Of a stretch of 64,000 bases of DNA, positions 56,265 through 64,000 are shown in pieces. Below the pieces are notes generated by a model that saw only the letters and a program-made list of their open reading frames with translations, was not told where the DNA came from and made no database searches. Each line of letters begins with the position of its first letter. Position 1 is the first letter of the stretch. This DNA comes from Ensifer oleiphilus (GTDB lineage: Bacteria > Pseudomonadota > Alphaproteobacteria > Rhizobiales > Rhizobiaceae): contig NZ_JABWDU010000001.1 of the NCBI RefSeq assembly GCF_013371465.1, positions 735,794 to 799,793 of the forward strand. The letters are read 5' to 3'. Made by a program: the position numbers and the translations under genes.

Positions 56265-56879
56265 ATGTTTGTGACCGCGGCCTATGCCCAGCAGTCAACC
56301 ACCACTGAAGGCGCCGAAGCACACGATGCCGCTGCGGCCGGTGAGGTGCACACCGAAACGGGTGTGGCCCACGAAGGCGAGGCTGGCTCCGGCGTGTTCC
56401 CGCCCTTTGATTCGACCCATTTCGCATCGCAGCTGCTTTGGCTCGCGATCACCTTTGGCCTCTTCTATCTCCTGATGTCGAAGGTCATCATTCCGCGCAT
56501 CGGCGGAATTCTGGAAACCCGTCACGACCGGATCGCTCAGGATCTCGACGAAGCGTCGCGCCTGAAGGGCGAAGCTGACGCTGCCATCGCATCCTATGAG
56601 CAGGAACTGGCAACCGCCAAGGCCAAGGGTCATCAGATTGCCGACGGCGCTCGCGAAGCTGCCAAGTCGAAGGCCGTCGCCGATCGCAACGCTGTCGAGG
56701 CCGATCTTTCCAAGAAGATCGCCGCTGCGGAAGACCGTATCGCCGATATCAAGACCAAGGCACTTGCAGACGTCGGCGCAATCGCCGAGGAAACTGCAAT
56801 CGCTGTCGTCAAGCAGCTCATCGGTGGTACCGTCACCAAGGCTGAGATCGTCGCTGCCGTCAAGGCATCGGGTAACTGA
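56265..56879 (+). CDS. atpF': ATP synthase F0 subunit b' (AtpF2)
   Basis: A 204-residue b-type stator subunit. A His/Glu/Ala-rich N-terminal segment is followed by one transmembrane helix ([16 protein letters not shown]) and a long amphipathic coiled coil (about 95-200). Alphaproteobacteria have two unequal b subunits; this one has the longer periplasmic N-terminus. ATG 56265 has CTGGAGGTG upstream; the GTG at 56247 in frame is not needed. atpF follows after 13 nt. Confidence 0.94.
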   Translation: MFVTAAYAQQSTTTEGAEAHDAAAAGEVHTETGVAHEGEAGSGVFPPFDSTHFASQLLWLAITFGLFYLLMSKVIIPRIGGILETRHDRIAQDLDEASRLKGEADAAIASYEQELATAKAKGHQIADGAREAAKSKAVADRNAVEADLSKKIAAAEDRIADIKTKALADVGAIAEETAIAVVKQLIGGTVTKAEIVAAVKASGN

Positions 56880-56892
56880 GGAGCACTGAACC

Positions 56893-57378
56893 ATGCATCT
56901 TGATGCGACCTTCTATGCCCTCGTAGGCTTGATCCTGTTCTTCGTCCTGATTGCCTATCTCAAGGTGCCGGGCATGATGGGCAAGGCGCTTGACGCCCGC
57001 GCCGACAAGATCACCAACGAACTGGCAGAAGCCAAGCGCCTGCGCGAAGAAGCCCAGGCTCTCGTTGCCGAATACCAGCGCAAGCGCAAGGATGCCGAAG
57101 CGGAAGCTGCCGGTATCGTTGCGGCCGCTCAGCGCGAAGCCGAAATGCTGACTGCCGAAGCCAAGCAGAAGACGGAGGAATTCGTCGCCCGCCGGACCGC
57201 GCTGTCGGAACAGAAGATCAAGCAGGCTGAAAGCGACGCGATCAACGCCGTTCGTTCGGCTGCCGTCGATCTGGCCATCAGTGCGGCCGAAAAGGTTGTT
57301 GCTGCCAAGGCCGACGCCGGTGCACAGAGCGAGCTGTTCAAGAAGGCGCTTGGCGAAGTCAAGTCGCGCCTGAACTAA
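56893..57378 (+). CDS. atpF: ATP synthase F0 subunit b
   Basis: A 161-residue stator subunit: N-terminal membrane helix (FYALVGLILFFVLIAYLKV) and a coiled-coil rich in Ala, Glu, Lys and Gln, forming a heterodimer with b' and linking F0 to F1. It is the last gene of the operon, and a strong terminator follows. The F1 genes (atpHAGDC) are not in the window, as usual for rhizobia where they are elsewhere. Confidence 0.95.
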   Translation: MHLDATFYALVGLILFFVLIAYLKVPGMMGKALDARADKITNELAEAKRLREEAQALVAEYQRKRKDAEAEAAGIVAAAQREAEMLTAEAKQKTEEFVARRTALSEQKIKQAESDAINAVRSAAVDLAISAAEKVVAAKADAGAQSELFKKALGEVKSRLN

Positions 57379-57402
57379 GCCTCGGCTGCAAGCTACGATT
57401 TG

Positions 57403-57429
57403 AAAGCCCCGCTTCGTGCGGGGTTTTTT
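57403..57429 (+). terminator. Rho-independent terminator of the atp operon
   Basis: CCCCGC (57407-57412) pairs with GCGGGG (57418-57423) across TTCGT and is followed by TTTTTT; AAAG on the left extends the stem against the T-run, so it may also work for minus-strand transcripts. Confidence 0.9.
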
Positions 57430-58050
57430 CGTTCCTAATACCGCTTCGCAAAGGTGTATGAACCTCGGCGCGGAATAGGGTTGAGGAAGAACCGACTGCC
57501 GTTGCGGTCGTGTTCGCGGCGAAGGGCTTTGCCCATCCGCGCAATCCTTCCGGCGAACTGAGCGCAAATGTGCAAGCGGCGAGGTGGATACTTCGAGGAA
57601 GAATGCGAGACGGCAGGGGCGTCAGGCGGCAGGCGTGGAAAAACGCGTCGCTTCATCCTTCCTGCCGCTGCCGGCCCGGCTGTCAACGGCGCACCGTTCA
57701 TAGTCCGGGATCGCACAGACAGATAGCGCGGCGCATCAAGTCCGACGCATCGAGGACACTATGACATCTTAAATCTGCTGAACAATTGGCCCGTTAAACC
57801 GCTGCCAATTTAAGGAATTATGCCGCAGGGCTTTCTCGCTCCGCCGGCTGATGAGAAATCCTCTGGATCTCTGGAGAGCAAGGGCAGCCTGACAAGGCTG
57901 CGCCGCCGCCGCTCAATCCCTCTGCCCCGGTGGCACCTGTCCGGCAGGCAACCCGACGGCGCCCGGTTCGGCCCGGTTTGCTTCGTAGCACGCGGGCGAT
58001 CGGCGTCGGTTGCAGCTTTTCAATCGGTCGCGCTCCACTGAAGACAAACT
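57430..58050. other. Intergenic region between atpF and rnhB
   Basis: About 620 nt. Apart from one possible 33-codon minus-strand ORF at its left end there is no feature I can support. Larger ORFs on both strands lack start signals and family likeness. Codon use is not distinctive. AT content rises near 57760-57815. Confidence 0.45.
57435..57536 (-). CDS. Possible small basic protein of 33 residues
   Basis: The ATG at 57534-57536 (complement) is preceded by GGAAGGA with 8 nt spacing. The product MGKALRREHDRNGSRFFLNP plus 13 further residues is basic and ends KRY. The bidirectional atp terminator directly follows. I recognise no family; it may be chance. Confidence 0.2.
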   Translation of the reverse strand: MGKALRREHDRNGSRFFLNPIPRRGSYTFAKRY

Positions 58051-58701
58051 TCAATCCTTGCGCAGCGGGCGAAAGCTCATGCGATGCAGCGGGCAGGGAC
58101 CCTTGGCATCGATCGCCTTGCGATGCACCACCGTTGCGTAGCCGGCATGGACGGCAAATCCGTAGCCTGGGTGGGCGATATCGGCACGCTCCATCATGCG
58201 GTCGCGCGTCACCTTGGCGACGATCGATGCGGCCGCGATCGAAAGGGAGCGGGCGTCACCCTTGACCACCGCCTTGGCGTGGCACTGGAGGCCCGGCGGC
58301 ACATCGCGGCCGTCGACCAGGACGAAGCGGGCGGCGAGAGACAGGCCGTCGACGGCGCGGCGCATCGCCTCGAGGCTCGCCTTGCGGATGTCGATGGTGT
58401 CGATGGTCGTGGCCGAGGAAGAGGCGATGGAAACCGTGGCGGTTTCCAGGATCTCGTCGAACAGTTTTTCGCGTTGAGCTGCGCTCAGCTTCTTGCTGTC
58501 GTTCAGACCTTCGGGGATCGCGTCGGGGTCGAGAATGACGGCAGCCGCAACGACGGGGCCGGCAAGCGGTCCGCGCCCTGCTTCGTCGGCGCCGGCGACA
58601 GGCCAGGCGCCATCCTTCCTTGCAGCCAGTTCAAAGCTGAAATCAGGTCCGAGGATAAGATCCGGGAAAAGGGGAGAATCGGTCGATCTGCGATGTGACA
58701 T
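58051..58701 (-). CDS. rnhB: Ribonuclease HII
   Basis: A 216-residue endonuclease degrading RNA of RNA-DNA hybrids, including single ribonucleotides. The active-site Asp-Glu is in [20 protein letters not shown], the SKKLS loop follows (LNDSKKLS), and later acidic residues in VLVDGRD and the [10 protein letters not shown] segment are present. ATG at 58699-58701 (complement, [14 protein letters not shown]) is selected; the frame extends upstream to 58797 without a plausible start. Confidence 0.95.
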   Translation of the reverse strand: MSHRRSTDSPLFPDLILGPDFSFELAARKDGAWPVAGADEAGRGPLAGPVVAAAVILDPDAIPEGLNDSKKLSAAQREKLFDEILETATVSIASSSATTIDTIDIRKASLEAMRRAVDGLSLAARFVLVDGRDVPPGLQCHAKAVVKGDARSLSIAAASIVAKVTRDRMMERADIAHPGYGFAVHAGYATVVHRKAIDAKGPCPLHRMSFRPLRKD

Positions 58702-59050
58702 GCGGCGAAACTCGCATGATCGACCGATTCTCTTCAAGTCCCCCGATCTGAGTGCGGCAGCAGCCGGGGGGTATGCCAGCGTCATCCTGAGGCACAAAGG
58801 AGACGCCGGAATTTGCTTCTTTCGCGTGCGCCCCTATGACGCGCACACCGCCTGCCCGAGCCGGCTGCGTGATCAGCTTGCTAAATCAATGTTGATTTAG
58901 GGAACCACGCCGCCGCTTCAGAGCCAAGACGTGCCGGCATTCGTCGGCCAGCCATTGAAATCATGAAATCTTCCGGCTGTTTCCCCCGTGCCCTGATCTA
59001 TCCATCAACAAACCTTCTGCCTCCAAAGACATACGCAAGACCTGTTGCCG
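58702..59050. other. Intergenic region between the rnhB start and the radical SAM gene
   Basis: 349 nt, probably holding the rnhB promoter (minus strand) and the 3' untranslated end of the radical SAM gene. The one clear structure is the 20-nt inverted repeat at 58881-58900. No gene was recognised. Confidence 0.5.
58881..58900. promoter_or_regulatory. Perfect 9-bp inverted repeat
   Basis: CTAAATCAA-TG-TTGATTTAG is a perfect palindrome with a 2-nt centre, 180 nt upstream of rnhB. It resembles a dimer operator; the ATCAA/TTGAT halves are in the opposite order to an FNR/FixK box, so it is not that. Confidence 0.4.
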
Positions 59051-60208
59051 CTAAAGCAGCGAAAGCTGGACACCGGTCCCAAGCGGCGGGACGAAGATGT
59101 CGTCGCGCAGCTGACGGCGGTTGAGGTTGAGACCGAGGCGTTTGGCCGCAAGTTCGAACCTTCGGCCGATCTGCCAGGCATAGGGTCCGGCACCCTTCAT
59201 GCGCTTGCCGAACTCGGCATCATAATCCTTGCCGCCGCGCATGGAGCGGATGAGCGACATCACATGCCGATAGCGATCGGGATAGTTGCGCAGCAGCCAG
59301 TCGCGAAAGAGCGGGCTGACCTCGAGAGGCAGGCGCAACAGCACGTAGGTCGCTTCCAGCGCTCCCGCTGCCCGGGAAGCCTCCAGCACCCGTTCGATCT
59401 CATGGTCGTTGAGCGCCGGGATGATCGGCGAGACGAGGACGCCGGTCGGAATGCCGGCTTCAGTGAGCGAGCGTATCGCTTCCAATCGCTTGGAAGGCGT
59501 CGAAGCGCGCGGTTCCATGGTGCGCGCCAGCTTCCGGTCGAGCGTCGTTACCGAAATGCCGACCCGTGCCAGTCCCTTTTCAGCCATGGGGGCAAGCAGA
59601 TCGATGTCGCGCGTCACCATCGCCGACTTGGTCACGATCATGACGGGATGGTTGGCCGCCTGCAGCACTTCGAGGATCTGGCGCAGGATCCGCCATTCCT
59701 TCTCGATCGGCTGATAGGGATCGGTGTTGGTGCCGATCGCGATCGGGCGCACCTTGTAGTCTGGTCGGGCGAGTTCGCGCTCCAGCAGGCGTGGTGCGTC
59801 CGGCTTGGCAAAAAGCTTCGCTTCGAAATCAAGCCCGGCCGAAAGCCCCATGAAGGCGTGCGTCGGACGGGCGAAACAATAGATGCATCCGTGCTCGCAG
59901 CCGCGATAGGGATTGATCGAGCGATCGAAGGAGATATCGGGAGAATCGTTGCGGCTGATGACCGAGCGCGGCTTTTCCACCTGCACTTCGGTCTTGAACG
60001 GGGGCAAGTCTTCGAGGCTCTCCCAGCCGTCGTCGAAGGCCTCGCGCGCCTGCTGTTCGAACCGGCCCGACATGTTCAGCCCCGCGCCACGTCCGCGGCG
60101 ACGGTCAACCTCGATCCGGAGACCGGTTGCGCTCATCAACGCTTCGGCAACCTCTGTCGTATTGGCAGGTGCAAGTGCACCCTGCCTGATCTGAGACAGC
60201 TCGTTCAT
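59051..60208 (-). CDS. PA0069/SplB-like radical SAM protein
   Basis: A 385-residue radical SAM protein. The iron-sulfur binding CxxxCxxC is in NPYRGCEHGCIYCFARPTH (around residue 105); SAM-binding elements follow (ITTGT-like in AIGTNTDPYQP, VTKSAMVTRDIDLL). The family (COG1533, spore photoproduct lyase-related) is widespread but its substrate in non-sporeformers is unknown. ATG 60206-60208 (complement) with GGAG upstream was chosen. Confidence 0.85.
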   Translation of the reverse strand: MNELSQIRQGALAPANTTEVAEALMSATGLRIEVDRRRGRGAGLNMSGRFEQQAREAFDDGWESLEDLPPFKTEVQVEKPRSVISRNDSPDISFDRSINPYRGCEHGCIYCFARPTHAFMGLSAGLDFEAKLFAKPDAPRLLERELARPDYKVRPIAIGTNTDPYQPIEKEWRILRQILEVLQAANHPVMIVTKSAMVTRDIDLLAPMAEKGLARVGISVTTLDRKLARTMEPRASTPSKRLEAIRSLTEAGIPTGVLVSPIIPALNDHEIERVLEASRAAGALEATYVLLRLPLEVSPLFRDWLLRNYPDRYRHVMSLIRSMRGGKDYDAEFGKRMKGAGPYAWQIGRRFELAAKRLGLNLNRRQLRDDIFVPPLGTGVQLSLL

Positions 60209-60406
60209 CGGAATCTCCGAGGGATCAGATGTTTGATCCCGTTTTGTTCTGATTATTTTCCTATCGCGAATGCGGGAACAATTCAAGAACAAAAATCGTG
60301 GCACCCTCAATTCGGAGCGAAAGCCTTGAGACGGATCACGAACAGGGCGGGAGTGGTCATGCCATACGGTTGTAGCATTTTACGCTGCAATGCGGTACGA
60401 ACGACT

Positions 60407-60934
60407 ATGCTGACGATCATCATGGAAACACGCGACAACGAGGCGGAACTGGCGCAGACGCTATCCGTGCTCGTGGCGGGCGCAGTGGAGGGACTGGTCA
60501 GCGATGTTATCATCCTCGATCATGGCTCGAAGGACGGGTCGGTGCGTGTAGCAGACGCCGCCGGCTGCCGCTTCTGCGTCGATTGGGATCTGGGCGAAAT
60601 CGTGCGCTCGGCGCGTGGCGAATGGCTGATGCTGCTTGAGCCCGGTGCGCGGCCGATCGGGCGCTGGGTCGACGAACTCGTCGAATATGTATCCCTTCAC
60701 AAGGGACCGGCCCGTTTCTCTCCGTCGCGGATGCACCGCAGACCGCTGCTGCATCGTCTGGCGCGGCGGGTGAAGCCGCTGGAGGCTGGTTTCCTCGTGC
60801 GCAAGGGCGACGCTCTGGCGGTCGCGCGCGGGAAGATGCAACTGAGCGAGGTGGCGAATGTCCGCAGCGTTCGAAAGCTGGCAACGGAGTTGGTTCCGGC
60901 CTGGGTTGCGGTCGACAACAGGCAGGATGCCTGA
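60407..60934 (+). CDS. Short family-2-like glycosyltransferase
   Basis: A 175-residue protein with an N-terminal GT-A nucleotide-binding pattern (MLTIIMETRDNEAELAQTLS, then VIILDHGSKDGSVRVAD), where a DHGS form replaces the usual DDGS. A second Asp-x-Asp-type acceptor region is not clear, and the protein is shorter than normal glycosyltransferases (about 230-300 residues), so it may be inactive or act on a specialised target. ATG 60407 is used; ATG 60359 with GGGAG before it would add 16 residues. Confidence 0.65.
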   Translation: MLTIIMETRDNEAELAQTLSVLVAGAVEGLVSDVIILDHGSKDGSVRVADAAGCRFCVDWDLGEIVRSARGEWLMLLEPGARPIGRWVDELVEYVSLHKGPARFSPSRMHRRPLLHRLARRVKPLEAGFLVRKGDALAVARGKMQLSEVANVRSVRKLATELVPAWVAVDNRQDA

Positions 60935-61056
60935 AGCCTGTTGTGCCAAAGTCTGCCGTCGCTTTGCGGCAAAGACATTCGAAAGAGCACGAGTTTGCAG
61001 TGGGCGCGGCGGATCTGAAGGAACGCGGCGTGCTTCAAGGCATGCTCGGCGTCAAC

Positions 61057-61086
61057 AAAAAAGGTGCCAGTCCTACGGACGGCACC
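61057..61086 (-). terminator. Strong minus-strand intrinsic terminator
   Basis: GGTGCC-A-GTCC (61063-61073) pairs with GGAC-GGCACC (61077-61086) with one bulged A; on the minus strand T6 (61057-61062) follows. It lies 306 nt after the moaB stop, so it either ends the TPR-ispE-moaB transcript or a separate short RNA or gene upstream of it. Confidence 0.8.
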
Positions 61087-61095
61087 TCCAAGCAG

Positions 61096-61245
61096 CTACC
61101 AAATATCCTTGCTAGCAAATTCGTGTCCGAGCGACCGGGCGAGCCGCGCGTCGTATGTTCTGTTCCCCTCGCCGGGGGACATCGGCGATGGGTTCGTCTT
61201 TGCTCCGTCCGAAGGATTTGCTCGGGTCTCGTTGCTGTCCTTCAA
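61096..61245 (-). CDS. Possible small protein of 28-49 residues before the terminator
   Basis: A minus-strand frame ends (TAG, 61096-61098) 9 nt before the strong terminator stem. From ATG 61180-61182 it gives 28 residues (MSPGEGNRTYDARLARSLGH plus 8); from TTG 61243-61245 it gives 49. No good ribosome-binding site is seen for either. The sequence looks protein-like, but the same stretch also has several stable hairpins (e.g. GTTCCCC/CGGGGGAC), so it may instead be an RNA gene. Confidence 0.25.
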   Translation of the reverse strand: MKDSNETRANPSDGAKTNPSPMSPGEGNRTYDARLARSLGHEFASKDIW

Positions 61246-61391
61246 GGCGGGCTGACGGATGAAGCATTAGCAGGCAGGCCGGCGCTTCGCAGTTCCCCAG
61301 GGAACAGGCTTGCGTCACGGCGACGGATTGTCGATTGCCGCATGTCCACCGGCGTCCTTCAAAGCGCGCCGTAGGGCGCAGACCGGGCCAC

Positions 61392-61934
61392 TCAGCCCCG
61401 TTTCAGATGTTCGTCGAGCCGTGGCATGATCTCGACGAAATTGCACGGCATATGCCTGTAGTCGAGTTGCTGCTTGAGAATGCCGTCCCACGCATCCTTG
61501 CAGGCGCCCGGCGAACCCGGCAGGACGAAGATGAAGGTGGCGTTGGCGACGCCGCCGGTCGCTCGCGACTGGATCGTCGAGGTGCCGATCTTCTCATAGG
61601 AGATCCGGTGGAAGACTTCCGAGAAGCCATCCATGCGCTTCTCGAACAGCGGCTCGAGCGCTTCCGGCGTGACGTCCCGGCCGGTAAAGCCGGTTCCGCC
61701 TGTGGTGATCACTACGTCGATTGCATCGTCAAGCGTCCAGGCCTCCACCTGTTCGCGGATCTTTTGGCGATCGTCAGGCACGATCGTGCGTGCTTCGAGG
61801 CGATGGCCGGCGTCGCGGACGCGCGCCTCAAGCGTATCGCCGGACTTATCGTCGGCCGGCGTGCGCGTGTCGGAGACCGTCAAAATGGCGATGCCGACGG
61901 GAATGAAGGGGCGATTGTCGTTGGTCCCGGCCAT
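61392..61934 (-). CDS. moaB: Molybdenum cofactor biosynthesis protein MoaB/MogA family
   Basis: A 180-residue MPT-binding fold protein, involved in adenylation of molybdopterin or in cofactor assembly. VITTGGTGFTGRDVTPEAL is the characteristic nucleotide-binding motif, and VFVLPGSPGACKDAWDGIL near residue 140 is the second conserved segment. ATG 61932-61934, beginning MAGTNDNRPFIPVGIAIL. It is 1 nt after the ispE stop, so it is translated from the same message. Confidence 0.93.
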   Translation of the reverse strand: MAGTNDNRPFIPVGIAILTVSDTRTPADDKSGDTLEARVRDAGHRLEARTIVPDDRQKIREQVEAWTLDDAIDVVITTGGTGFTGRDVTPEALEPLFEKRMDGFSEVFHRISYEKIGTSTIQSRATGGVANATFIFVLPGSPGACKDAWDGILKQQLDYRHMPCNFVEIMPRLDEHLKRG

Positions 61935-61935
61935 G

Positions 61936-62847
61936 CTAATTCCCCCTGCCCACGGTTCTTGCGGCGAGAACGTACCATTCGGGGTGGGCGGCAGAAAGAG
62001 TGTGTGCAGCGTGCTGCGCGCTTTCGTCGCTATCGAACAGGCCGAAGCAGGTGGCGCCCGAGCCGGACATCCGAACCAGCGCGGCGCCTGTCGTTGCCAG
62101 CGCGTTGGAAACGTCGGCGATAACAGGCTGCAACAGGCGAGCCGGCGGCTCCAGGTCGTTGCGCAGGGTCGCCATGGCCGCGAGCCAGGCCGCGTGGCTT
62201 TCGAGGCCTTCCGGGATGGCAAGCGACGGATTGATCTTCTGCTGCAGCGTCCGAAAGATCACCGGGGTCGAGACGGCGACCAGCGGATTGACCAGCACGA
62301 TCGGGAAGGCGGGAAGCTCCGGAGCGGGGGTGATCGCCTCGCCGATGCCGCGGGCAACAAGCGGTTGGCCTTCGAGGCACATCGGCACGTCGGCACCAAG
62401 CTTGAGCGCCAAGGTCGCGAGAGAAACTGGCTCGATCCGGGCGTGCCAAAGATCGAGCAATCCCCTCAGTGTTGCAGCCGCGTCGGCGGACCCGCCACCG
62501 ATTCCCGACGCAATGGGCAGGTTCTTTTCGAGATGTATGTGCACCGGGGCGGCGTCGACGCCCTCCAAGGCGAGCGCCTGGCGCAGCAGATCCCGCGCCT
62601 TGAGCACGAGATTGCCGTCTTGGTCGTTGCCCGTCGTCGAGAGTTCGGCGGCAAATGGCCCGGAGAGGGTGAACCGGTCCTCGTTTGACGGCGCGAGGCC
62701 GATCCGGTCTCCCTGATCGGCAAAGGTAACGAGACTTTCGAGGAAATGGTGGCCGTCGGCCCGTTGGCCGACGACATGCAGCGCCAGATTGATCTTGGCG
62801 GGCGCCGCCCGTGTCAGCGCGAAGCCCGCGATCTCGCCTTCAGGCAT
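61936..62847 (-). CDS. ispE: 4-diphosphocytidyl-2-C-methyl-D-erythritol kinase
   Basis: A 303-residue GHMP kinase of the MEP pathway for isoprenoids. N-terminal APAKINLALHVVGQRADG is the substrate/ATP region, the GHMP phosphate loop is LPIASGIGGGSADAAATLR (about residue 110-128), and MSGSGATCFGLF is the C-terminal glycine-rich motif. ATG 62845-62847. It follows the TPR gene after 7 nt and overlaps almost directly with moaB. Confidence 0.96.
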   Translation of the reverse strand: MPEGEIAGFALTRAAPAKINLALHVVGQRADGHHFLESLVTFADQGDRIGLAPSNEDRFTLSGPFAAELSTTGNDQDGNLVLKARDLLRQALALEGVDAAPVHIHLEKNLPIASGIGGGSADAAATLRGLLDLWHARIEPVSLATLALKLGADVPMCLEGQPLVARGIGEAITPAPELPAFPIVLVNPLVAVSTPVIFRTLQQKINPSLAIPEGLESHAAWLAAMATLRNDLEPPARLLQPVIADVSNALATTGAALVRMSGSGATCFGLFDSDESAQHAAHTLSAAHPEWYVLAARTVGRGN

Positions 62848-62854
62848 GGTGGTG

Positions 62855-64000
62855 TCAGGACTTCTTGTCCGGCGCAGGCGCCTCCGGGGTGACCTTCTTC
62901 GGCGCGGTCTCCTTGGCGTCGGCGGAGGCCGGAACCTCTTCCTTCAGCGCCGGCAAGCCGTTTTCGATCTTGGCCTTGATCTTCGGGATCTCGGCTTCCT
63001 CGGGCTTCAGCTCAAGCGTCTGCGTCCATTGGAACACGGCTTCCAGCTTGCGGCCGACGCGCCAGTAGGCATCGCCGAGATGGTCGTTGATGGTCGGATC
63101 GCCGGCCATCAGTTCGGCAGCCTTTTCAAGCTCGACCACCGCATCGTCAAAGCGGTTCATGCGGAAGTAGGCCCAGCCGAGCGAATCGACGATGTATCCG
63201 TCGTCCGGCTTCAGCTCGACCGCCTTGCGGATCATGTCGAGCCCTTCTTCCAGGTTGATGTTCATGTCGACCCAGGAATAGCCGAGATAGTTCAGCACCT
63301 GCGGCTGATCCGGGTTGAGCTCGAGAGCCTTGCGGAAGCTCGGCTCAGCCTTGTCCCACAGCTTCTGACGCTCGTAGGCAATGCCGCGCTGGAAGAACAC
63401 TGTCCAGTCACTGCGCTTAGGCACGGGTCCGATCTGGTCGACTGCCCGGTCGTAAAGCTCGCCCATCTCCTTGTAATCCTTGGCATCGGAAAGCACGCTG
63501 CCATAGGCGAGATAGTTGCGGATGTTCTTCGGATCGACGTCGATCAGCGCCTTCAGGTGCTTCTTGGCTTCATCCACCTTGCCGATGCCTGCAAGGCTGA
63601 GGCCAAGCTGCAGCTCGGAAAGCCTGCGCATCGGCGAGGCTTCGGGCACGCTCTGGTAAAGCTCGATTGCTTCCTTCGGCTTCTTCAGGTTTTCGGCGAT
63701 GCCGGCCAGCATCACCAGGATGTCGGCACTATCCGGGTCGAGACGACGGGCCGTCTGGAGATAGAGCGAGACGATGTCTTCGGCGCCATCACGGTTGAGC
63801 GCACCGCCGATGGAAAAGAGCACGGCCGCCGCCCCCTGAGATGCGTTCTTGACCTGCTGTTCCTGGGGTATGCCGGTCTCGATGTTCTTCCTGAGCGCCT
63901 CGAGCGGCGTGTAGTTGTTGACCATGTTCTCGCCGACGGCGATCGTGTCCAGGGCCTTCTGCTTGTTGCCTTCGCGCGCCTCGAAGCGTGCCAGGGCCTC
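62855..64000 (-). CDS. TPR-repeat protein, partial at the window edge
   Basis: The 5' end is beyond the window; 381 codons are visible plus stop. The region consists of several tetratricopeptide repeats (such as SVPEASPMRRLSELQLGLSL, PSFRKALELNPDQPQVLNYL, LGWAYFRMNRFDDAVVELEK) and ends with a Lys/Pro/Ala-rich tail. An internal ATG at 63923-63925 is not the start because the frame stays open and protein-like to 64000. It should be a protein-binding scaffold, perhaps exported or membrane-bound; function unknown. It is upstream of ispE and moaB with 7 nt spacing, probably one operon. Confidence 0.85.
   Translation of the reverse strand, partial: EALARFEAREGNKQKALDTIAVGENMVNNYTPLEALRKNIETGIPQEQQVKNASQGAAAVLFSIGGALNRDGAEDIVSLYLQTARRLDPDSADILVMLAGIAENLKKPKEAIELYQSVPEASPMRRLSELQLGLSLAGIGKVDEAKKHLKALIDVDPKNIRNYLAYGSVLSDAKDYKEMGELYDRAVDQIGPVPKRSDWTVFFQRGIAYERQKLWDKAEPSFRKALELNPDQPQVLNYLGYSWVDMNINLEEGLDMIRKAVELKPDDGYIVDSLGWAYFRMNRFDDAVVELEKAAELMAGDPTINDHLGDAYWRVGRKLEAVFQWTQTLELKPEEAEIPKIKAKIENGLPALKEEVPASADAKETAPKKVTPEAPAPDKKS

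Noticed and set aside
57510..57764. An 84-codon plus-strand frame after the atp operon.
   Set aside because: Starts without signals behind a strong terminator and shows no protein-like pattern.

Overview
The window is GC-rich alphaproteobacterial chromosome with tightly packed genes. No transposase, integrase, phage gene, CRISPR array, tRNA or rRNA was found. Protein sequences and gene content point to Rhizobiaceae, most likely Sinorhizobium/Ensifer: HrcA/CIRCE-controlled groESL, split atpIBEF'F operon, DUF4170-waaA-lpxK lipid A block, De Ley-Doudoroff galactose genes, MutL with an endonuclease motif, and abundant GGDEF/EAL proteins. From memory the gene order resembles the S. meliloti chromosome; this was not checked.

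Layout. 1-5.3 kb: fragment of an exported protein, a glutathione S-transferase, a ferredoxin reductase and a membrane MHYT-PAS-GGDEF-EAL protein. 5.4-8.5 kb (minus): an orphan PAS-like protein and groES-groEL with CIRCE, promoter and terminator. 8.8-18.3 kb: HAD phosphatase, ribF, ileS, a lipoprotein, a GNAT, tadA, an RluB-type pseudouridine synthase with a long repetitive basic tail, and rsmD. 18.4-29.5 kb: patatin-like hydrolase, CPA2 antiporter, pmbA/tldE, an inositol-phosphatase-family enzyme, the lipid A/Kdo genes waaA and lpxK, and mutL. 29.8-33.2 kb: a PAS-REC protein without a kinase, and an EAL protein with a degenerate GGDEF. 33.2-37.9 kb: a LysR regulator divergent from a non-pyrrolysine MttB homologue and a trimethylamine-dehydrogenase-like flavoprotein, probably a betaine or methylamine demethylation module.

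38-46.2 kb: PRC-barrel protein, an unknown membrane protein, then a minus-strand sugar-acid operon (SDR dehydrogenase, dgoK, dgoA, SMP-30 lactonase, IlvD-type dehydratase) divergent from an IclR regulator. 46.4-48.1 kb: two tandem LuxR-type regulators whose ligand-pocket residues are altered. 48.1-48.5 kb: the most interesting stretch, a near-perfect sigma-54 promoter with two upstream direct repeats and, about 120 nt downstream, a strong intrinsic terminator. It looks like an enhancer-driven small RNA gene. 48.5-57.4 kb: a cysteine-free Mrp ATPase, CorA, Kup, a SleB-type cell-wall hydrolase and atpI-atpB-atpE-atpF'-atpF with a clear promoter and terminator. 58-64 kb: rnhB, a radical SAM protein, a short glycosyltransferase, and a minus-strand operon of a TPR protein (cut by the window end), ispE and moaB. 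A solitary minus-strand terminator lies 300 nt beyond moaB.

The housekeeping genes are secure. Start sites for several genes, all operators, the small RNA and the two tiny ORFs are inferences from sequence alone.
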